From JALHOM01 sp964615775 (GTDB taxonomy: Bacteria; Patescibacteriota; Saccharimonadia; Saccharimonadales; 2-12-FULL-41-12): a DNA stretch of 64,000 bases. The DNA is taken from the NCBI GenBank assembly GCA_964615775.1, contig CAZTQB010000005.1, forward strand, positions 4,987 through 68,986. Reading direction: 5' to 3'. A program made the position numbers and the translations under genes. The notes under the pieces are model-generated. The model did not search any database. It was given only the letters and a program-made list of their open reading frames with translations, and was not told the origin of the DNA. Position 1 is the first letter of the stretch. Each line of letters begins with the position of its first letter. This document shows positions 1 through 8,241 of the stretch, one piece after another.

Positions 1-259
1 CGGACTGAAAGTAATTGTTTTTTTGAGCTTTAGGTAATGGTCCTTCATCATAATCTAGTCCAAGCCAATCTAGACTGTCGATAATATGCTTAACACTACC
101 TTCAACCTCTCGGCTTTGGTCGGTATCTTCTATCCTTAGAATAAACTGGCCGGCTTTTTGTCGGGCTAGCAGCCATGCAAAAAGTGCTGTTCGCACGCCA
201 CCAACATGCATGTAACCCGTTGGACTAGGAGCAAAACGCGTCCGAATGTTATTGTTCAT
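1..259 (-). CDS. gltX: Glutamyl-tRNA synthetase, N-terminal part (cut by window edge)
   Basis: Reverse-strand translation from ATG at 257-259 begins MNNNIRTRFAPSPTGYMHVG. This is the class I synthetase start with the RFAPSPTG segment and the HIGH-type signature (here HVGG), followed by LRIEDTDQS, typical of GluRS/GlnRS. The enzyme charges tRNA-Glu (and tRNA-Gln in organisms using the amidotransferase route) in the cytoplasm. Only about 86 codons are inside the window, so the KMSKS loop and anticodon-binding domain cannot be seen, and a discriminating versus non-discriminating GluRS cannot be told apart. Confidence 0.93.
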   Translation of the reverse strand, partial: MNNNIRTRFAPSPTGYMHVGGVRTALFAWLLARQKAGQFILRIEDTDQSREVEGSVKHIIDSLDWLGLDYDEGPLPKAQKNNYFQS

Positions 260-300
260 CTAATTTATAATAACAGATTGAGTCTTGAGACCACTAATAT

Positions 301-1392
301 TTATAAGCTGTTGGCTAGTCTGATAATTTGGTCACTAGATAGCTGAGTATTTCCGCCAATTTTGTAGATTATGCCACTGTTTACCCAGGTTGCATTGGAG
401 TTATCGTAGATGTAGATAGTTTTGCCGTTGGCTTGGTAAGTTTGGTAGCAGCTGGCACATTGTTCTTTGAGAACTTGATCTGATAGTAAAGTAGAACTAT
501 TCCAGTTACTGGCAGTTTGAGTAAGTTGAAATTCATTGCCGCTACTATTGGACTTAAAGGCGATATTGACACTACCTGGACTAGATTGAATGTTGCCAAC
601 CGAATAGCCCGCTGGTCGATAACCAGGTAGATTGGCCGAGATGCCTGACTTAGAAGCGGCCATCTTCATTGATATAATTGCTGAGTTTTGGTAAACAAAA
701 AAGCCTATTAGTAGAGCAAAAGCAAAGCTCATAGCTGCAATATTGGCAAAACGATTTTTTAACCCAATTCTATTTAGTATAGGCATTTTCTTAATAACCG
801 AATCTTCAAGTTGCTGCAGGTGTGAGTTTGCATTAAGTAGAGCATTTTCTATTTGCTCTAGTTCACTATTCACAAAATTGTTAGTCTGCTGAATAATGTT
901 TTGAGGTGTATTACTTGGCCTTACTACTTCTAATGGTTGGTGTTTCTTGACAACTGCATGACGTGGCCTCATGTGTGCAAACCTACTAATATTTGGACTC
1001 TTTATTGACGCTTCTGCTCTTTTCTGGCGACTAATCGAATTGCCTATACCGATTACTTTTGTTGTCTTTTTTATTTCTGCGATATTATTTTTTATAGTCG
1101 GCTTTTTTAGAGACGGTCGCATGAGTGTATTAGATTTTGCTAGCTTTCTTTTAGTTTGATTAACATTGGCAGGTTGGCGTACTTTTCTTGATTGTAAGCT
1201 AGATGCAAAGTGTTTGGGCTGATCTTTAGATTGTCTAATAAAATTATCCAAAACTTGCTGGCTTTCATGGGGTGTATTTGGTTTTACGGGTTGCGAGCTG
1301 ATGTTATCGAAGTTTTTTTGAGATAAAACTTGTCCTGTCCGAGCGTCGTACCTAACACCGTTAAGTTCGATTGTTGTTTGTGAGTTTGCCAA
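301..1392 (-). CDS. Membrane-anchored protein with DUF4367-like C-terminal domain
   Basis: 363 residues. The first ~215 are basic, low-complexity and probably cytosolic. One membrane segment follows at about residues 217-236 (SFAFALLIGFFVYQ). The ~120-residue exported domain begins GYRPAGYSVG and contains a CASC pair and FQLTQTASNW; this spacing resembles DUF4367-type domains attached to anti-sigma-like proteins. No enzyme motif is visible. It lies just downstream of gltX on the same strand with a 41-bp gap. The family link is by eye only; the orientation (basic inside, Cys pair outside) follows from charge. Confidence 0.6.
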   Translation of the reverse strand: MANSQTTIELNGVRYDARTGQVLSQKNFDNISSQPVKPNTPHESQQVLDNFIRQSKDQPKHFASSLQSRKVRQPANVNQTKRKLAKSNTLMRPSLKKPTIKNNIAEIKKTTKVIGIGNSISRQKRAEASIKSPNISRFAHMRPRHAVVKKHQPLEVVRPSNTPQNIIQQTNNFVNSELEQIENALLNANSHLQQLEDSVIKKMPILNRIGLKNRFANIAAMSFAFALLIGFFVYQNSAIISMKMAASKSGISANLPGYRPAGYSVGNIQSSPGSVNIAFKSNSSGNEFQLTQTASNWNSSTLLSDQVLKEQCASCYQTYQANGKTIYIYDNSNATWVNSGIIYKIGGNTQLSSDQIIRLANSL

Positions 1393-1536
1393 GAATCTAT
1401 CCTTTTAATTTTTCGGTTTTAATACTAATGCTTATATATTAACTCTATCAATGAATTTTTTCAAAATATTTTATGAAAGTCAAAAAATTAAGGCTATATT
1501 TTATTGTAAAAAAGGCCAGTATAGTAATATTAAGAT

Positions 1537-3054
1537 ATGGATTTTCTAGACCCTGATTTCAAAAGACGCCGTAATCAAAGGCTGATGCTTGGTTATGTGT
1601 TGACAGCAACAATGATTTTTTTGATTGCTGGTATCTTGGTTTATGCCGCCTATGGCTTTAATCTGGATAGAAAAACTGGTGAGGTTGTTCACAATGGCTT
1701 GTTGTATGTAGATTCTGCCCCAGATAAGGCAAAAGTTGAACTTAAAGGAGTTGGATCGGACATTAAACTTGATGCCCAAACGAACACTAAAGTTACTGTA
1801 CCTGATGGTGAATATAATATTAAAATTTCTAAGAACGGTTACCGTGACTGGAATCGAAAGATGGATATATTAGGTGGAACAGTTTATAGAGTGACCTATC
1901 CTCTGCTTATTATGAGTGACTTAAAACAAAATAAGATAGCAGATTTTGGGGTAACAAAACCAGCATTTACCACAAGTAGTCCGGACAGACGTTGGATTGT
2001 GAAGGCTGACAATACCCTGCCTCTTGTAATAAATGTGTTTGACCTTAAATCAGTTGATAAAAGCCAAAAAGTACCAAAAAACACACAGCTGACTTTGCCA
2101 AACATCATAAAACCGGCTGATGGCACAGAAGTATTTGAAGTTGTGGAGTGGTCGACTGACAATAAGAATTTTTTAGTCAAACATAACTATGGTAGTGGTG
2201 TCGAGTTTCTGGTTATTAACCGCGAGCAACCGCTTGAATCTGTAAATCTAAATGATCTTTCTGGCCTCAAGCCTACCAATGTTAGCTTAGATGACAAAGA
2301 TGCTGAAAAGTGGTATTTTTACTCTGATAAAGACCTGACACTAACCCAGGTTAATAATAAAAAAGAGACATCCTTAATCAAAGAACGAGTCACGACCTAT
2401 ACATCTCATGGTAGCAACACACTAGTTTATGCTCAGAAAATTTCAGATACTGAGCAGAAGGTCTATCTACGTAAAGATAACCAAGAAAGGCTAATCGGTT
2501 CATACAAACCAGGGCGAATTGGGCTAAAAATAACAGAATTTGATGGTGATTGGTTTTTGGCAGTCTCTAGCGGTGGAGACGGCAAGACCTACATATACAA
2601 AAACCCACAAAAAGTAATCCGATCGGTAGCTAATTCTACAGGAGTAAACCCGATTAATGCAATTGGTTTTGCTGATAGCTTGGCCAACCCAACTTTCTCG
2701 GCTAATAGCCGGTTTATTCTGGTCAATAATGACAAAAAATTTGGAGTTTTTGATGCTGAAAAAGTCGAAATCTACACCTATAATATAGATGATACGATTA
2801 ATCTTCAGAACTTTAAGCCTAAATGGATGGACGGACATCGAATTATGTATTTAACAAGTCATAATATGATAAAAATAGTTGATTTTGATAACAATAACAA
2901 ACAAACTTTAGTCAAAAGTGATGATGTTGATCATGTTTTTTTTGACCGTGATTACACGGTTATGTATACAGTGCTAAGCAGTCCAGCTACAGAATCATCA
3001 TTAGCTAGCAATATCTTAAACTACACTGACCTGCGATTAGATAACGATAAGTAA
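1537..3054 (+). CDS. PEGA-domain membrane protein with beta-propeller-like region
   Basis: 505 residues. A short basic N-terminus (KRRRNQR) precedes one membrane helix at ~17-39. A PEGA-type domain follows at ~55-110, with the usual VDSAPDKAKVELKG start and VPDGEYNIKISKNGYRDW end. The remainder (~130-505) has repeated Ser/Asp/Gly-rich strands such as FSANSRFILV and is likely an extracellular beta-propeller. PEGA proteins are commonly surface or cell-wall associated. A -10-like TATAGT at 1520-1525 leaves only a ~5-nt leader. It is divergent from the DUF4367-like gene and convergent with the sortase. Confidence 0.7.
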   Translation: MDFLDPDFKRRRNQRLMLGYVLTATMIFLIAGILVYAAYGFNLDRKTGEVVHNGLLYVDSAPDKAKVELKGVGSDIKLDAQTNTKVTVPDGEYNIKISKNGYRDWNRKMDILGGTVYRVTYPLLIMSDLKQNKIADFGVTKPAFTTSSPDRRWIVKADNTLPLVINVFDLKSVDKSQKVPKNTQLTLPNIIKPADGTEVFEVVEWSTDNKNFLVKHNYGSGVEFLVINREQPLESVNLNDLSGLKPTNVSLDDKDAEKWYFYSDKDLTLTQVNNKKETSLIKERVTTYTSHGSNTLVYAQKISDTEQKVYLRKDNQERLIGSYKPGRIGLKITEFDGDWFLAVSSGGDGKTYIYKNPQKVIRSVANSTGVNPINAIGFADSLANPTFSANSRFILVNNDKKFGVFDAEKVEIYTYNIDDTINLQNFKPKWMDGHRIMYLTSHNMIKIVDFDNNNKQTLVKSDDVDHVFFDRDYTVMYTVLSSPATESSLASNILNYTDLRLDNDK

Positions 3055-3083
3055 CCTAGTACTGCTTAGTTAGTTTAATTTTT

Positions 3084-3107
3084 AGCTAGGCAGATTGTAG
3101 CCTAGTT
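3084..3107. terminator. Hairpin shared by two converging genes
   Basis: CTAGGC (3086-3091) pairs with GCCTAG (3100-3105) across an 8-nt loop; flanking A-T and G-U pairs extend it. It lies between the ends of the PEGA gene (+) and the sortase gene (-), overlapping the sortase stop codon. T-rich runs lie on both sides. A bidirectional terminator is plausible but the U tract is imperfect. Confidence 0.45.
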
Positions 3108-4346
3108 AAACAATCTTTGCCATAATGACGGTGAGTTACTAGGTAGCTTATCCGATTTTACAAAACTTGTATCAGATAATGAACTTTTTATATTGGTTTT
3201 TGGATCTGGAAAGATTTGTTCAGCATTAACTATGAGTCTATGTGTGGATGTGCCGGGTGGGTCGCAGGTGATCAAAGTTAGGATTGAGCTTCGTTGAGGG
3301 TCGGGTTTAAGTACGGAAAAGTCAGTTGGGTCAGTAACATGCTTGTCGTACACTTTATATACATAACGTTTGCCATCTTTTTGAACAATTATATTGTCAT
3401 CTTTTTCTAGACTTTTCAGCAGTATAAAGGCAAACTTGTATTTTCCCTTGTTTAGAATGTTGCCACTAGAGTGTCCGAAAATTACAGTATTGCCAGTTTC
3501 GCCGGGATTGGGAGTGGTGATATAGTGTACGACTCCTTTTTCTAGCCCTACCTGGACATCTTTTTCTTCGATGCTAGGCACATCATAGATTACCGGTACC
3601 TCTAAGTTTATCTTCGGGATAATTATTTTTGGCTCAGGACCAACTGGTCCACTGGAATTAGGGTCGATGATGATAGGTGTAGCACTAACGGTTCCACTGG
3701 GGCGGATAAATGGTACAATAAAACGCTCATTAAAGAAGCTGAGTAGTAATATAAAAACCACTACAAAACCCATACTTAATCCAAATGCTAACGATTTTAC
3801 ATGGTGGTTTTGTTTGATTTTTGCTAATTTTCCAGGGCGATTTCTAGGGTTAGGTAAGGTTTTTTGTTCGAAAACTCGTTTGCTGCCTTTTCGGCGTGGA
3901 GTATGAGGGCGGTTTGGGTTTGTTATGTGAGTCTCGGATTGATTTTGTTGAGTGTTGTGAGAAGCATGAATAGCCGGTTTTTCGTCTAATTCATTAGCTT
4001 TTTCGGGGTGATGATGTTGCTTTTTGTGAGCTTGTTCGGCATAGAATTCTTGCCAAACTTCTCTCTTCTCTTCGTCATTTAATTTTTGGTAATATTCATG
4101 CCAAGCGGTCTGAATTTCGGCAGTGTCTTTACCGGAGTCATTAAGTCGTTTCATGTACCTTTGGTGTTTAGACAGTGGCTCCTTATAGGCGGTCATTTCC
4201 TTTACTTCATTGGCTTGTTTTTTAGCATTTGGCTCGTGGCTATAAATTGCATCTAATTTATGCCTAATAAGATTTACAGCTTCGTCATGAGTCTGCTTTT
4301 CGCTAGATTTTCGTAACTCGGGTGGAATTAGTTCGTCTGGGTTCAT
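3102..4346 (-). CDS. Sortase with long charged cytosolic N-terminal region
   Basis: 414 residues. The sortase domain fills the C-terminal ~200 residues, with catalytic His in VIFGHSSGN, Cys in TLITCDPPGTSTHR and the Arg in the same block. A single helix (~193-215, MGFVVVFILLLSFFN) anchors it. The preceding ~190 residues are highly charged (many E/K/H/Q) and predicted cytosolic, much longer than the short tails usual for sortases. Sortases join LPxTG-like proteins to the cell wall or build pili. The TLxTC-type motif and Pro-rich linker fit the class D/E/F range; the class is not settled. No substrate gene is adjacent. Confidence 0.88.
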   Translation of the reverse strand: MNPDELIPPELRKSSEKQTHDEAVNLIRHKLDAIYSHEPNAKKQANEVKEMTAYKEPLSKHQRYMKRLNDSGKDTAEIQTAWHEYYQKLNDEEKREVWQEFYAEQAHKKQHHHPEKANELDEKPAIHASHNTQQNQSETHITNPNRPHTPRRKGSKRVFEQKTLPNPRNRPGKLAKIKQNHHVKSLAFGLSMGFVVVFILLLSFFNERFIVPFIRPSGTVSATPIIIDPNSSGPVGPEPKIIIPKINLEVPVIYDVPSIEEKDVQVGLEKGVVHYITTPNPGETGNTVIFGHSSGNILNKGKYKFAFILLKSLEKDDNIIVQKDGKRYVYKVYDKHVTDPTDFSVLKPDPQRSSILTLITCDPPGTSTHRLIVNAEQIFPDPKTNIKSSLSDTSFVKSDKLPSNSPSLWQRLFN

Positions 4347-4482
4347 ATACTAAAGATATTATAGTATAATTCTATAGATAACGCCTAACGTTGTTATGTT
4401 TATTTATAGGTTAAGGGGGCGATAGATTTTGTCTATTATGACCTTTTATAAGAGTAGCTAATAATATCTAGCGAGGTTTGTT

Positions 4483-4568
4483 GCCGCAGTGGCGGAATTG
4501 GTATACGCGCACGACTCAAAATCGTGTTCCCTAGCGGATTGAGGGTTCGAGTCTCTCCTGCGGCACCA
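4483..4568 (+). tRNA. tRNA-Leu (CAA anticodon), CCA encoded
   Basis: The acceptor stem GCCGCAG (4483-4489) pairs perfectly with CTGCGGC (4558-4564), followed by A and encoded CCA (4566-4568). The anticodon arm CACGA-CTCAAAA-TCGTG gives anticodon CAA. The long variable arm fits a class II tRNA, and the T-loop is GGTTCGAGTC. All arms can be drawn, so it should be functional. Confidence 0.97.
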
Positions 4569-4618
4569 AACCATCTAGATACACCAATTCCTGTTTGAAA
4601 TTCAGCCAGATTGTTAAA

Positions 4619-5380
4619 TTACTCGATTATTGATGTAGCTATTGCTTGCAGCTGCTTTTTGGGTTGCTGAATAGCCCAAACCATTCCCTTGCAAAAGTTG
4701 TATTTTTGTTGGTCACAAGCAATAACTTGGCTACCTTGAGCCAGCCAGATAGTTGAGTTAGTATACAGAGCTAACGTGGTAGGAAAATTCATAGAGATTT
4801 TGCTTAACGATTCAGCGATTAACCAGTTAGGAGAGTCCGAGGTAATTGGCTTGTCAAAGCTCAGACTAATGCCAATTTGTTGTAATGTTTTTATGTCTAT
4901 CTCTAAGATTGTATTATCTCGAGCAAGTAGACTTTGCCAACCCAGGCTCAAGCTTTCTAGGCTACTAGAGTTTATTCCTAGTAAACCTCTGTATTTGCTC
5001 AAAAATTTGTCAAGTGTCAGGGAAGTTTCACTATTTTTGCCCATATTACCTGCAAGCATTATCCCATCTACGTTTTTAGCAAGATCTAACATTTCAGACA
5101 GCGATCTCTCGGCAAAACTACCGCTCCTATTGGCTGGTCCGTAATGTATAAAAGGAATATTTTTGGTTACTTTTTGCAAAGACTCTGGTACAAGTAAAAA
5201 ACATGCTCCTACACCTGCTTGTTCGGCCATAGTGTAGCTTTGGGCGACATTAGCTAGGTTGTCGGCTGAGCCACCGACTATCAATAGCTTGCCGGCTCCA
5301 TTTCTATTTTCTGGGCGTGACCATAAAATGTCCGGAAAAAGTGGCTCATTTTTCTGGGTCTGCCAGTTTTGCTGCATCAT
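4619..5380 (-). CDS. YjeF C-terminal / NAD(P)H-hydrate dehydratase-like protein
   Basis: 253 residues. The segment GAGKLLIVGGSADNLANVAQ (about 29-48) matches the glycine-rich start of the YjeF_C (ribokinase-like) fold; in that family the enzyme removes water from damaged NAD(P)HX using ATP or ADP. Later family motifs around the catalytic GTGD/NAGD region are not obvious, and IMLAGNMGKNS takes that place, so this copy is divergent and may have lost or changed activity. The start is one of two adjacent ATGs. It is transcribed away from the tRNA-Leu gene. Confidence 0.6.
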   Translation of the reverse strand: MMQQNWQTQKNEPLFPDILWSRPENRNGAGKLLIVGGSADNLANVAQSYTMAEQAGVGACFLLVPESLQKVTKNIPFIHYGPANRSGSFAERSLSEMLDLAKNVDGIMLAGNMGKNSETSLTLDKFLSKYRGLLGINSSSLESLSLGWQSLLARDNTILEIDIKTLQQIGISLSFDKPITSDSPNWLIAESLSKISMNFPTTLALYTNSTIWLAQGSQVIACDQQKYNFCKGMVWAIQQPKKQLQAIATSIIE

Positions 5381-5417
5381 AGTTTAATTATAGCGTTTTG
5401 TTGTATTCATCAGTGAA

Positions 5418-6311
5418 CTAACTCTTACGATAATAAGCCGAGTTAAATGCACATAGAGTATTATAGAGCGTGCCATTACACATGCTTTGTGTGTAATTTT
5501 CCTGAGCTTTCTTATCGCTAGCACTAAATCCGCAAACACCCGCAACCCTAACGGCTGCCATTGGTTCTAATCCTGTTTTTTTTAATAACTCGTTATATCT
5601 CTCAAAATATTGAATCAGTCTTGAAGGGTCTATTTTTACCGAACCATTATAATCTTTTGAGTATCCCATAGCTTGCTTAATGCCGCTGTATGAAACTTCT
5701 GCCCCAAACAGAATGGGCATATCTTCTTTAACGTGCCTTAAGGCGTTTAAAGTCTTTTCTATTTCTCTTGGTTCTTGAAGGGCTGCTGGAGGTACGATAA
5801 CAATTCCTGGTCGTCTATTTCCGTGTATTTGCTCTATTTCACCTAAAAATTCCTCTACGAGACTAGGAGTTGCAAGCTTGCCCAGCCTTAAGCAGTATGG
5901 GTTGAAGGCTGAGTAAAAAGCTAATCGACTATGGTCATTAAGCAAAAACTTACCTAGATTAGTCATTGCGACTTCTGATCCATTGAAGTGTCTTTCAGGA
6001 GTAAGTGAATGGTTGCGTTGACCGGTCAATAAATGTGATGTGTGGAATGGGGTATCTTTCGGTAAGTCTTCGGCAGTTGTATCAGTAGCTAGGCCAATAA
6101 CAGGAATTCCTGGAGCTGATTCTCTGGCTATTTTTAAGGCATGTTCTATATCTGATTCTCTACACACATCGAGGATTTTTACTGGACCTCGGTGTGTACC
6201 TTCGTAAATACCTATGAGCAAGTGACTCATTGCTTCAATTCTTTCTTCGCTGGCGACATACGCACGGCTTGAACAGAGTTCCGGGCTAGTTTCTTGGTTT
6301 GTCATAAACAT
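5418..6311 (-). CDS. Unrecognised cytosolic protein (297 aa)
   Basis: No signal peptide or membrane helix. Alternating hydrophobic stretches such as RPGIVIVPPAA and MPILFGAEVSYSG suggest an alpha/beta barrel or Rossmann-like fold. Two short motifs near the end, RVAGVCGFSAS and QSMCNGTLYN, carry cysteines that could be conserved. I do not recognise the family. Two ATGs are possible: 6309-6311 and 6303-6305. An extended -10 box (6314-6322) puts the transcription start near 6307, which favours the second (MTNQETS) on a leaderless mRNA. It shares no overlap with xth. Confidence 0.75.
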   Translation of the reverse strand: MFMTNQETSPELCSSRAYVASEERIEAMSHLLIGIYEGTHRGPVKILDVCRESDIEHALKIARESAPGIPVIGLATDTTAEDLPKDTPFHTSHLLTGQRNHSLTPERHFNGSEVAMTNLGKFLLNDHSRLAFYSAFNPYCLRLGKLATPSLVEEFLGEIEQIHGNRRPGIVIVPPAALQEPREIEKTLNALRHVKEDMPILFGAEVSYSGIKQAMGYSKDYNGSVKIDPSRLIQYFERYNELLKKTGLEPMAAVRVAGVCGFSASDKKAQENYTQSMCNGTLYNTLCAFNSAYYRKS

Positions 6312-6313
6312 AC

Positions 6314-6322
6314 ATTATACCA
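6314..6322 (-). promoter_or_regulatory. Extended -10 promoter, predicted leaderless start
   Basis: On the reverse strand the sequence reads TGGTATAAT, a perfect extended -10 element, and ends 8 nt before the in-frame ATG at 6303-6305. The predicted transcription start (~6306-6308) leaves almost no 5' leader. Confidence 0.6.
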
Positions 6323-6343
6323 CAAATGTCAACATTATTGTGG
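6320..6343. promoter_or_regulatory. Inverted repeat touching the -10 box (possible operator)
   Basis: CCACAA (6320-6325) and TTGTGG (6338-6343) form the outer arms, and ATGT/ACAT form inner arms around a CA centre, giving an almost perfect dyad with a 2-nt bulge. It overlaps the TGG of the extended -10 and covers the -35 zone, a normal place for a repressor site. The binding protein is unknown. Confidence 0.4.
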
Positions 6344-6360
6344 CTGTAACAGAAGTGTTG

Positions 6361-7155
6361 TTATTTTGTAATTTCAATACTAACCGGACAATGGTCAGAT
6401 CCCATTTGTTCAGAGTGGATTTTGGCAGATTTTATCTGCGGTTTTAGCTGTTGGCTAACCAAAAAATAGTCTATCCGCCAACCTATATTTCTAGCCCTCG
6501 CATTTGCCCAATGTGTCCACCAACTATAATTGCCATTGCCATTGGTAAATAGTCGAAAGGTGTCGGTGAAGCCTTTTTGTAGTATTTTTTCAAAACCGGC
6601 TCGTTCTTCATCTGTAAAGCCGTGTTTACCGACATTTTCCTTAGGTCGGGCTAAGTCATCTTCGGTGTGGGCAACATTTAAATCGCCGCAAAAAATAACT
6701 GATTTAATAGCTTGAAGACTATCTACATATTCTAAAAATGCTTTGTCCCAAGCCTGTTCACGCAGTTTTAAACGAGACAAATCGCCCTTAGAATTTGGCG
6801 TATATACCGTTACCAAGAAAAAGTCTTCATACTCGGCTGCAATCACCCTGCCCTCTTGGTTGGTTTTGCCATATCTATCTTCTAAGAGATATTTGTTCGC
6901 TATTTCGTCAGGTATGTCATTGATTATAGAGATTGGCTTGATTTTGCTAAATATTGCTGTCCCGGCGTAACCCTTTTTAGTAGCTGAGTTCCAGTATTCC
7001 TCGTAGCCAGTCAACTCTACTGGCGAGTCGCCTTGGGTAGCTTTAGTTTCTTGTAGACATAAAATATCAGGATTATGCTTTGAAATAAATTTTTGAAATT
7101 CGCCTTTGTTCCAGACTGCCCTAATACCGTTTACGTTCCATGAGTATATTTTCAT
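6361..7155 (-). CDS. xth: Exodeoxyribonuclease III (AP endonuclease)
   Basis: 264 residues, normal for the family. Motifs are in order: WNVNGIRA at 6-13 with metal/substrate Asn, LQETKA with metal-binding Glu near 36, GDLNVAH near residue 157 with the catalytic Asp/Asn pair, and GSDHCPVSIE at the C-terminus with the Asp-His pair. It repairs abasic sites and removes 3' blocking groups in cytosolic DNA base-excision repair. It stands alone, divergent from pyrH. All catalytic positions look intact. Confidence 0.95.
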   Translation of the reverse strand: MKIYSWNVNGIRAVWNKGEFQKFISKHNPDILCLQETKATQGDSPVELTGYEEYWNSATKKGYAGTAIFSKIKPISIINDIPDEIANKYLLEDRYGKTNQEGRVIAAEYEDFFLVTVYTPNSKGDLSRLKLREQAWDKAFLEYVDSLQAIKSVIFCGDLNVAHTEDDLARPKENVGKHGFTDEERAGFEKILQKGFTDTFRLFTNGNGNYSWWTHWANARARNIGWRIDYFLVSQQLKPQIKSAKIHSEQMGSDHCPVSIEITK

Positions 7156-7204
7156 AATCTAATTTTATTATATTTACTTCTTGCCTGCTATAATTAAATT
7201 TTAG

Positions 7205-7912
7205 ATGAAATATAAAAGGATTTTGCTAAAACTATCTGGCGAGCAGCTAGCTGGTAAGTTTGAAAATGGCATCGATCCGGAGCTAGCTGCTTGGTTTGCG
7301 AAAGAGGTAAAGAAGTTAGCTGAATCTGGTACGCAAGTTGTGATTATGGTAGGTGGTGGCAATTTTGTGCGAGGAGCTCAGATTGCTGGACATGGGATTA
7401 AGCGAGTAACTGGCGACCATATGGGTATGTTGGCAACCATGATTAACGCTCTTGCCTTGACAGATATTTTTGAAGCTTGCGATGTTAGGACTCGTTGTCT
7501 CAGTAGTATTTTTGCACAGCAAGTTGCCGAGCCTTTTGTCTTTCGCTTAGCTAATAAACACCTAGAGAAAGGCCGCGTGGTTGTAGTGGGTGGTGGTACT
7601 GGTCAGCCTTATCTTACCACCGATACTGCGGCTGTTTCTTTGGCACTGCAAATGGACTGCGAGATTGTGCTTAAGGCTACTAAAGTTGACGGTGTTTATG
7701 ACAAAGATCCAAGCAAGCATGATGATGCTCTGAGATTTAGTGAGCTTAGTTTTCAGCGAGCTGTCGAGGACGACAACATTAAGGTTATGGACAAAGCTGC
7801 AATTGGGTTAGCCATGGAGCAAGGTATGAAAGTTGTGGTCTTTAATCCAATGGGCGAAGACGCTATCTTGAAAGTTTGTCGCGGCCAAGACATCGGCACC
7901 ACCATCAGCTAA
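7205..7912 (+). CDS. pyrH: UMP kinase
   Basis: 235 residues of the amino-acid kinase fold, a bacterial-type hexameric UMP kinase. KLSGEQLAG (9-17), GGGNFVRG (50-57), DHMGMLAT (71-78), GTGQPYLTTDTAA (131-143) and DGVYDKDP (162-169) are the family's nucleotide and UMP binding blocks. It makes UDP from UMP with ATP. The ATG at 7205 lies 4 nt after a TAA and has no strong ribosome binding site. The usual neighbours frr and tsf are absent here. Confidence 0.95.
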   Translation: MKYKRILLKLSGEQLAGKFENGIDPELAAWFAKEVKKLAESGTQVVIMVGGGNFVRGAQIAGHGIKRVTGDHMGMLATMINALALTDIFEACDVRTRCLSSIFAQQVAEPFVFRLANKHLEKGRVVVVGGGTGQPYLTTDTAAVSLALQMDCEIVLKATKVDGVYDKDPSKHDDALRFSELSFQRAVEDDNIKVMDKAAIGLAMEQGMKVVVFNPMGEDAILKVCRGQDIGTTIS

Positions 7913-7915
7913 ATG

Positions 7916-7938
7916 CCAGACTTTTAATAAATCTGGTT
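7916..7938 (+). terminator. Weak hairpin after pyrH
   Basis: CCAGA (7916-7920) pairs with TCTGG (7932-7936) and is followed by only TTTAA. It could end pyrH transcription before the accessory cassette, but the U tract is short. Confidence 0.3.
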
Positions 7939-8114
7939 TAACTAGCCTCTCAATTAATTTGACAAACAGTTGATGCCCATAGTCCGTAGTGTCGGGCATA
8001 TTAATTTGCTTTTAATCTCTAGCTCAACCAGCTTTTCATTGCTGAGTATTAAGTAATTTAAGTGGATTACTAGAGTACCTATAGGAAGGGGTAATTGATA
8101 TTTTATAAATAAAG

Positions 8115-8123
8115 TGATATAGT
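8115..8123 (+). promoter_or_regulatory. Extended -10 promoter of the glycan cassette
   Basis: TGATATAGT (TG-n-TATAGT) ends 7 nt before the ATG at 8131, so the mRNA would begin at or next to that start codon. It is the only good promoter candidate upstream of the coupled genes that run to 12485. Confidence 0.5.
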
Positions 8124-8130
8124 ATATTTT

Positions 8131-8241
8131 ATGGAAAAAGTCAAAATCGCTGGCTTCAAAGAAACCTTAGGACTTATCACTAACATAATTAATACAAAAG
8201 GTTTAAAGCAAAGAGTAGTCTACGAGGAGATAAATATATGA
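8131..8241 (+). CDS. 36-codon leader ORF coupled to the glycosyltransferase
   Basis: Starts at ATG 8131 and reads MEKVKIAGFKETLGLI..., ending EEINI. Its TGA (8239-8241) overlaps the next gene's ATG as ATGA. The next gene's ribosome binding site (GAGGAG, 8225-8230) lies inside this frame, so ribosomes finishing it could reinitiate. It has no Cys, no membrane helix and mixed charge. It may be a leader peptide for translational coupling, a small protein, or a peptide substrate; nothing in the sequence decides. The promoter position supports real translation. Confidence 0.45.
   Translation: MEKVKIAGFKETLGLITNIINTKGLKQRVVYEEINI

Noticed and set aside
971..1159. Hydrophobic open frame on the + strand within the DUF4367-like gene
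   Set aside because: It is the antisense of the basic, low-complexity part of that gene; no SD or promoter and no independent support.
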